The notes under the pieces were generated by a model. That model was given only the letters and a program-made list of their open reading frames with translations, was not told where the DNA came from and searched no databases. Both the position numbers and the translations under genes were made by a program. From contig JAJYMD010000218.1 of the NCBI GenBank assembly GCA_021787255.1, forward strand, positions 1 through 14,844: a DNA stretch of 14,844 bases, in the 5' to 3' direction. Of the stretch, positions 11,145 through 14,844 are shown piece by piece. This DNA comes from Actinomycetes bacterium (lineage in GTDB: Bacteria; Actinomycetota; Acidimicrobiia; Acidimicrobiales; RAAP-2). Each line of letters starts with the position of its first letter. Position 1 is the stretch's first letter.

Positions 11145-11786
11145 GTGCTGGACCTCGCGATCCTCGGGCTCCTCGAAGAGCGCGGCGAGCTCCATGGCTA
11201 CGAGATCCGCCGGCAGCTGCGAGGGGGGCTCGGCCTGCTGGCCAGCGTCTCGTTCGGATCGCTTTACCCCGCGCTCGCGCGCCTCGAGGCGACGGGCGCG
11301 GTCGAGGCGGTCGACGCGGTCGAGGGCCCCGAGCCGCGGTTCGAGCTCGTCCCCCCGACCGGGTCGCTGTCTGGAGAGCTCGCGGTGCTGCGGGCACGGC
11401 GGAGCGCAGCGAAGCACCCGCGAGGGCGCCGATCGCGCAAGGCGTACCGCATCACCGAAGCGGGCCGCGCGCTCTTCGCCGACCTGCTCGCGGGAGCAGG
11501 CATGACCGACGACCAGCGCAGCTTCTGGCTCCGGCTCACGTTCGCCCGCCACCTGCCCGCTCCCGCGCGTGTCGCGCTCCTCGAGCGTCGCAAGACCCAG
11601 CTCGCCGAGCGCCTCACCGAGGTGCGCGCCGCAGGCGGAGACAGGGAGCTGGACGTCTACGCACGTTCGGTCGTCGAGCACACGGCGGACGCGCTCGAGC
11701 ACGACATCCGCTGGCTCGACCGCCTCCTCGAGGCGGAGCTGGCGGCGGGGGGCGCCGCCTACGCGCCGCGCCACGTCGCCGGATGA
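11145..11786 (+). CDS. PadR-family transcriptional regulator
   Basis: The 213-aa protein begins MLDLAILGLLEERGELHGYEI, the standard start of a PadR winged helix, with SFGSLYPALARLEATG (36-51) as the recognition helix. The wing is interrupted by about 45 residues (55-98) before KAYRITEAGR (99-108). The C-terminal half (about 115-200) is a helical Vir_act_alpha_C-type dimerisation region. PadR proteins are usually ligand-sensing repressors; the ligand here is unknown. The GTG at 11145 lies 8 nt after the -10 box and starts exactly at the conserved first residue. The gene precedes ino1 on the same strand by 139 bp; the same pair stands together in M. tuberculosis, so control of ino1 is plausible but not shown. 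Confidence 0.9.
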   Translation: MLDLAILGLLEERGELHGYEIRRQLRGGLGLLASVSFGSLYPALARLEATGAVEAVDAVEGPEPRFELVPPTGSLSGELAVLRARRSAAKHPRGRRSRKAYRITEAGRALFADLLAGAGMTDDQRSFWLRLTFARHLPAPARVALLERRKTQLAERLTEVRAAGGDRELDVYARSVVEHTADALEHDIRWLDRLLEAELAAGGAAYAPRHVAG

Positions 11787-11833
11787 ACCCGGTCCATCCC
11801 GCCGGCTCCGGGCAGGTCCGTGCCCCGGGCCGC

Positions 11834-11905
11834 GGCCGACCGAGCAGTGAGCAACCCGGCCGACCGAGCGGCCGACCGAGCAGTGAGCAACCCGGCCAAC
11901 CGAGC
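11834..11905. repeat. 36-bp tandem duplication in the ino1 leader
   Basis: Two adjacent 36-bp copies (11834-11869 and 11870-11905) differ at one base. Each copy is itself built of 12-bp units A-B-A, where A is GGCCGACCGAGC and B is AGTGAGCAACCC, giving A-B-A-A-B-A' in total. The array ends 7 nt before the ino1 Shine-Dalgarno AAGGAG (11913-11918). It could be a set of regulator sites or a neutral duplication. Confidence 0.9.
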
Positions 11906-11925
11906 ACAGAAGAAGGAGACGGCCG

Positions 11926-13038
11926 ATGAGCAGCATCCGAGTCGCCATCGCCGGCGTGGGCAACTGCGCCAGCTCGCTCGTCCAGGGCATCTCGTACTAC
12001 CGGGATGCAGCCGAGAGCGACCTCGTCCCCGGGCTCATGCACGTGGTGCTCGGCGGCTACCACGTGCGCGACCTCGTGCCGGTCGCCGCATTCGACGTCG
12101 ACGCCTCGAAGGTCGGGACGGACCTGGGCAAGGCGATCTTCGCCGGACAGAACAACACCGTGCGCTTCGCCGACGTCGGCGAGCTCGGCATCACCGTTCA
12201 GCGCGGGCCGACCCTGGACGGCCTCGGCCGCTACTACCGGGAGGTGATCGAGGAGTCGCCCGCGGCACCCGTCGACGTCGCCGCCGCCCTTCGCAAGGCC
12301 GAGGCCGACGTGCTCGTCGCGTACCTGCCGGTCGGGTCCGAGCGAGCCCAGAAGCACTACGCCGAGGCGTGCCTCGAAGCGAAGGTGGCCTTCGTGAACG
12401 CGATCCCGGTGTTCATCGCGTCGGACCCCGTCTGGGCGGGCCGCTTTGCCGAGGCAAAGGTCCCCGTCGTGGGCGACGACATCAAGAGCCAGGTGGGCTC
12501 GACGATCGTCCACCGTGTGCTCACGCGCCTCTTCGAAGACCGCGGGCTCGTGCTCGACCGCACTTACCAGCTGAACGTCGGCGGGAACATGGACTTCCGC
12601 AACATGCTCGAACGCGACCGGCTCGAGTCCAAGAAGGTGTCCAAGACCCAGGCGGTCACGAGCCAGATCGAGCACACGGTGCTCCCCGCCGACGACGTCC
12701 ACATCGGCCCCTCGGACCACGTCCCGTGGCTCGCGGACCGCAAGTGGGCGTACATCCGCATGGAGGGCCGGAACTTCGGCGACGTCCCGCTGAACCTCGA
12801 GCTGAAGCTCGAGGTCTGGGACTCGCCGAACTCCGCCGGCGTGATCATCGACGCCGTGCGCTGCGCCAAGCTCGCGCTCGACCGGGGCATCGGCGGCCCG
12901 CTCGTCGGACCGTCGTCCTACTTCATGAAGTCGCCGCCGGTGCAGTACCACGACGACGTGGCCCACCAGCTGGTCGAGGCGTTCGCCGCCGGCGACCCCT
13001 CGCCGGGCTGGCCTGGGACCCCCAGATCCTCAAGCTGA
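11926..13038 (+). CDS. ino1: Myo-inositol-1-phosphate synthase
   Basis: The enzyme isomerises glucose 6-phosphate to 1D-myo-inositol 3-phosphate using NAD+, supplying phosphatidylinositol and, in many actinobacteria, mycothiol. The 370-aa product has the Rossmann start [18 protein letters not shown] (4-21) and the catalytic-domain blocks [16 protein letters not shown] (182-197), [11 protein letters not shown] (217-227), [13 protein letters not shown] (239-251) and [20 protein letters not shown] (302-321). It is the short bacterial type, close in length to the mycobacterial enzyme. AAGGAG lies 7 nt before the ATG at 11926. It sits downstream of padR after the 36-bp tandem duplication and is convergent with cca, with 6 bp between the stop codons. 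The last ten residues ([10 protein letters not shown]) look non-conserved. Confidence 0.96.
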   Translation: MSSIRVAIAGVGNCASSLVQGISYYRDAAESDLVPGLMHVVLGGYHVRDLVPVAAFDVDASKVGTDLGKAIFAGQNNTVRFADVGELGITVQRGPTLDGLGRYYREVIEESPAAPVDVAAALRKAEADVLVAYLPVGSERAQKHYAEACLEAKVAFVNAIPVFIASDPVWAGRFAEAKVPVVGDDIKSQVGSTIVHRVLTRLFEDRGLVLDRTYQLNVGGNMDFRNMLERDRLESKKVSKTQAVTSQIEHTVLPADDVHIGPSDHVPWLADRKWAYIRMEGRNFGDVPLNLELKLEVWDSPNSAGVIIDAVRCAKLALDRGIGGPLVGPSSYFMKSPPVQYHDDVAHQLVEAFAAGDPSPGWPGTPRSSS

Positions 13039-13064
13039 TCCCGGTCAGGCTGATCCCGGTCTTG
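13035..13064. repeat. 15-bp duplication spanning the ino1 and cca stop codons
   Basis: CTGATCCCGGTC occurs at 13035-13046 and again at 13050-13061, a period of 15 bp. The first copy holds the ino1 TGA and the first base pairs of the cca stop codon. No terminator hairpin is visible between these convergent genes. Confidence 0.75.
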
Positions 13065-14478
13065 GTCCGCTGCGGGCCGCCCACCATCGATCGAGCCGCC
13101 GACCCGCCTCCTCCTCGCCGAGCGGCCCCTCGTCGAGCCTGAGCTCGAGCAGGTAGGCCAGCGCCTCTCCGACGGCAGGTCCCGGCGGGATCCCGAGGCG
13201 TGCCATCACCTGTGTGCCGTTCAGGTCGGGCCGGATCGCGTCGAGCTCCTCTCGCGCACGCAGTTCCGCGATCCGTCGCTCGAGCTCGTCCATGCGCCGG
13301 GCGAGCGCGCGCGCCTTCGCCTCGTTTCGCGTCGTGCAATCCGAGCGCGTGAGCTCGTTCAGCCTGTCGAGCAGCGGACCCGCGTCGCGCACGTAGCGGC
13401 GCACGGCACGGTCGCTCCAGCCGAGCTGGTAGGTGTGGAAGCGCAGGTGCAGCTCGACGAGCTGCGAGACCACCTCGATGTCCTCCTTCGGGTAGCGCAG
13501 CGCCTCCATGCGCGCGCGCGTCATGCGAGCACCGACGACGTCGTGGTGGTGGAACGTGACACCGTCCGGCCCGATCGCCCGGGTCTTGGGCTTGCCGACG
13601 TCGTGGAAGAGCGCGGCCAGCCGGAGCTGCCGGTCCGGCCGGCACTTGTCGACGACGGCGAGCGTGTGGGCGAGCACGTCCTTGTGGCGGTGGACCGGGT
13701 CCTGCTCCAGGCGGAGGGCCGACAGCTCGGGCAGGAACTCCTCGGCGAGACCGGTCCCCACCACGAACCCGAGCGCGCGCGAGGGGCCCGGGGCAGGCAG
13801 GACGAGGATCCTGTCGAGCTCGTCGCGGATCCGCTCGGCGGACACGATGGAGAGCCGGTGGTGGCCCTTCCTCACCGCGTCGACCAACCGGTCGTCCGGC
13901 ACGAGGCCGTAGCCGGCCGCAAAACGCGCCGCACGGAGCATTCGCAGCGGATCGTCGCCGAAACTGACCTCGGGATCGAGCGGGGTCCGCAGCCGGTGCG
14001 CCGCGAGGTCCGCGAGCCCGCCGTAGGGGTCGACGAGCCGCAGGTCCGGCAGCTCGAGCGCCATCGCGTTGACCGTGAAGTCGCGCCGCGAGAGATCCGT
14101 CTCGACGTCGTCGCCGAAGGTGACGTCGGGCTTGCGCGAGTCGGGGACGTAGGCCTCCGCGCGATGGGTGGTGATCTCGTAGGTCTTGGACCCCGCGCGG
14201 CAGCCGATGGTGCCGAACCGCTTCCCCTGGGTCCAGACGTGGTCGGCCCAGCCACGCACGATCCGCTCGATCTCGTCGGGCAGCGCGTCGGTCGTGAGGT
14301 CGTAGTCGCTCGAGGCGGCGGCGCCGTCCTCGGCGCCTCCGGGCCGCTCCACGAGGGCGTCGCGCACGGAGCCGCCCACGAGGTAGACACGGTGGCCGGC
14401 CCGGCGGAACCGCTCGGCGAGCGCGCCGGTGGCGTCGACGAGAGGGCGGAAGCGCTCGGGGACCGTGGGCGACTGCAC
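13045..14478 (-). CDS. cca: CCA tRNA nucleotidyltransferase with HD domain
   Basis: The enzyme adds or repairs the 3'-CCA end of tRNAs. The 477-aa product has a class II nucleotidyltransferase head with YLVGGSVRDAL (32-42), the metal-binding pair Asp58 and Asp60 in SDYDLTTDA, RRDFTVNAMA (131-140) and DPLRMLRAARF (176-186). An HD domain follows, with HRHKDVLAHTLAVVD (263-277), LAALFHDVGKPKT (287-299) and FHHHD (309-313). A Glu/Gly/Ala-rich insertion (44-56) widens the catalytic loop. Actinobacterial relatives are often named pcnA. The start is set at the GTG at 14478, 6 nt after a TACCGT -10 box; the frame is open back to 14682, but that part is Arg/Ser-rich and includes a direct repeat. It diverges from the secreted-protein gene. 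Confidence 0.95.
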   Translation of the reverse strand: MQSPTVPERFRPLVDATGALAERFRRAGHRVYLVGGSVRDALVERPGGAEDGAAASSDYDLTTDALPDEIERIVRGWADHVWTQGKRFGTIGCRAGSKTYEITTHRAEAYVPDSRKPDVTFGDDVETDLSRRDFTVNAMALELPDLRLVDPYGGLADLAAHRLRTPLDPEVSFGDDPLRMLRAARFAAGYGLVPDDRLVDAVRKGHHRLSIVSAERIRDELDRILVLPAPGPSRALGFVVGTGLAEEFLPELSALRLEQDPVHRHKDVLAHTLAVVDKCRPDRQLRLAALFHDVGKPKTRAIGPDGVTFHHHDVVGARMTRARMEALRYPKEDIEVVSQLVELHLRFHTYQLGWSDRAVRRYVRDAGPLLDRLNELTRSDCTTRNEAKARALARRMDELERRIAELRAREELDAIRPDLNGTQVMARLGIPPGPAVGEALAYLLELRLDEGPLGEEEAGRRLDRWWAARSGPRPGSA

Positions 14479-14484
14479 CGGTCC

Positions 14485-14490
14485 ACGGTA
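14485..14490 (-). promoter_or_regulatory. -10 box for the leaderless cca transcript
   Basis: TACCGT on the minus strand is followed by six nt and the GTG at 14478. Hexamer and spacing are identical to those before the DoxX-like gene. No clear -35 box lies at 14507-14514. Confidence 0.5.
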
Positions 14491-14564
14491 CAGCCGGGTC
14501 GCGCCAGGTCGTCCTTCCAGAGCCGCGAGCTCTCGAGGCCCGAGCAGAGCCTTCGCGACGAAGC

Positions 14565-14605
14565 GGGACGAACGACGACGAACACGACGGGACGAACGAC
14601 GACGA
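14565..14605. repeat. 17-bp direct repeat in the divergent cca promoter region
   Basis: GGGACGAACGACGACGA is found at 14565-14581 and 14589-14605, a 24-bp period, between the -10 boxes of cca and the divergent gene. It may be a paired binding site or another short duplication. Apart from it and the two -10 boxes, nothing is seen in the 167-bp gap. Confidence 0.75.
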
Positions 14606-14633
14606 TCGCTGCAGATCGGCGCACGCCGAGAAG

Positions 14634-14639
14634 TAGCGT
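14634..14639 (+). promoter_or_regulatory. -10 box for the secreted-protein gene
   Basis: TAGCGT fits TANNNT and is followed by six nt and the GTG at 14646. This is the fourth case in the window of a -10 box exactly six nt before a GTG start. Confidence 0.45.
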
Positions 14640-14645
14640 CGTGCG

Positions 14646-14844
14646 GTGTCGATGAGGAGCCGCCGGGCAAGGACCACGACACGGCGTGCCGACGTCGCCC
14701 GATGGTCTCTTGGACCTCGCGCCCTGGCCATGGGCCTCGCCGCGACCCTCATGGTCGCGCTCGGCGCGCTCGGCGCGCTCGGCGCCCCCAAGGCCGGCTC
14801 CGTCCACGCCGTCTCCCGTGCAAGGTCCCTCGCCGCGCCTCGCA
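14646..14844 (+). CDS. Exported protein, N-terminal part only (possibly DUF6049-like)
   Basis: A plus-strand frame starting with GTG at 14646 is open to the end of the window (66 codons, no stop). It shows a long signal peptide: an Arg-rich n-region (RSRRARTTTRR), a hydrophobic core around ALAMGLAATLMVALGALGALGA, and a likely signal-peptidase site near PKAGSVHA. The core is partly built from a 9-bp tandem unit, GCGCTCGGC, encoding Ala-Leu-Gly. In mycobacteria the gene divergent from pcnA in this region is followed by a large secreted protein and murJ, so this may be a DUF6049-type protein. That assignment rests on position alone, because only the leader is visible. An ATG at 14652 is a possible alternative start. 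Confidence 0.6.
   Translation, partial: MSMRSRRARTTTRRADVARWSLGPRALAMGLAATLMVALGALGALGAPKAGSVHAVSRARSLAAPR

Noticed and set aside
11834..11905. CRISPR-like array
   Set aside because: The repeats are adjacent, without unique spacers, and no cas genes are present.
11614..12966. 450-aa minus-strand ORF opposite ino1
   Set aside because: It is antisense to a highly conserved enzyme, has low-complexity His/Arg/Asp composition and no start signals.
13435..14655. 406-aa plus-strand ORF opposite cca
   Set aside because: It is the complementary frame of the CCA-adding enzyme; composition follows from the opposite strand.
14479..14682. N-terminal extension of the CCA-adding enzyme
   Set aside because: It overlaps the cca -10 box, the direct repeat and the divergent gene start.

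Overview
The window is a very GC-rich stretch of chromosome with the gene order of an actinobacterial origin-proximal region. Running down the minus strand it carries DUF5318 - panB - rpsF - ssb - rpsR - rplI - dnaB. Running up the plus strand it carries a PadR regulator and myo-inositol-1-phosphate synthase. A CCA-adding enzyme and a divergent secreted protein follow at the right edge. In Mycobacterium tuberculosis the same neighbours (ino1, padR, DUF5318, rpsF, ssb, rpsR, rplI, dnaB; and pcnA beside a large secreted protein) flank oriC. Together with the many start codons placed 6-8 nt behind a TANNNT -10 box, this points to an actinobacterium outside the mycobacteria, perhaps Acidimicrobiia. 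The class is inference. No rRNA, tRNA, CRISPR array, transposase or phage gene was found.

Layout. (1) 1-4340, accessory part: a small alpha/beta hydrolase with a good promoter; a DMT-type exporter divergent from an XRE-cupin regulator, with a paired operator-like element between them; a DoxX-like membrane protein; and an orphan OmpR-family response regulator preceded by a possible leaderless small ORF. (2) 4471-9353: replication and ribosome cluster on the minus strand. dnaB carries a 375-aa intein in which both homing-endonuclease aspartates are replaced, while the splicing residues are intact. rpsR and rplI overlap by ATGA, and ssb and rpsR by TGATG. S6 and S18, direct partners in the 30S platform, both carry long disordered tails. 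(3) 9631-11001: panB and a zinc-ribbon DUF5318 gene. (4) 11145-13038: padR and ino1. (5) 13045-14844: cca and the start of an exported protein.

How the parts fit. The minus-strand block couples 30S and 50S protein synthesis with SSB and the replicative helicase. The plus-strand pair makes inositol phosphate, the precursor of phosphatidylinositol and, in some actinobacteria, of mycothiol. Two local regulators (XRE-cupin and PadR) have palindromic elements overlapping their own -10 boxes, so autoregulation is likely.

The most distinctive features are not a new gene system but recurring patterns. At least eight starts look leaderless. Short tandem duplications (13-36 bp, often multiples of 3) sit at almost every gene boundary and sometimes copy start or stop regions. 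The intein endonuclease looks dead, and S6 and S18 have matching tails. No clearly novel multi-gene system was identified.
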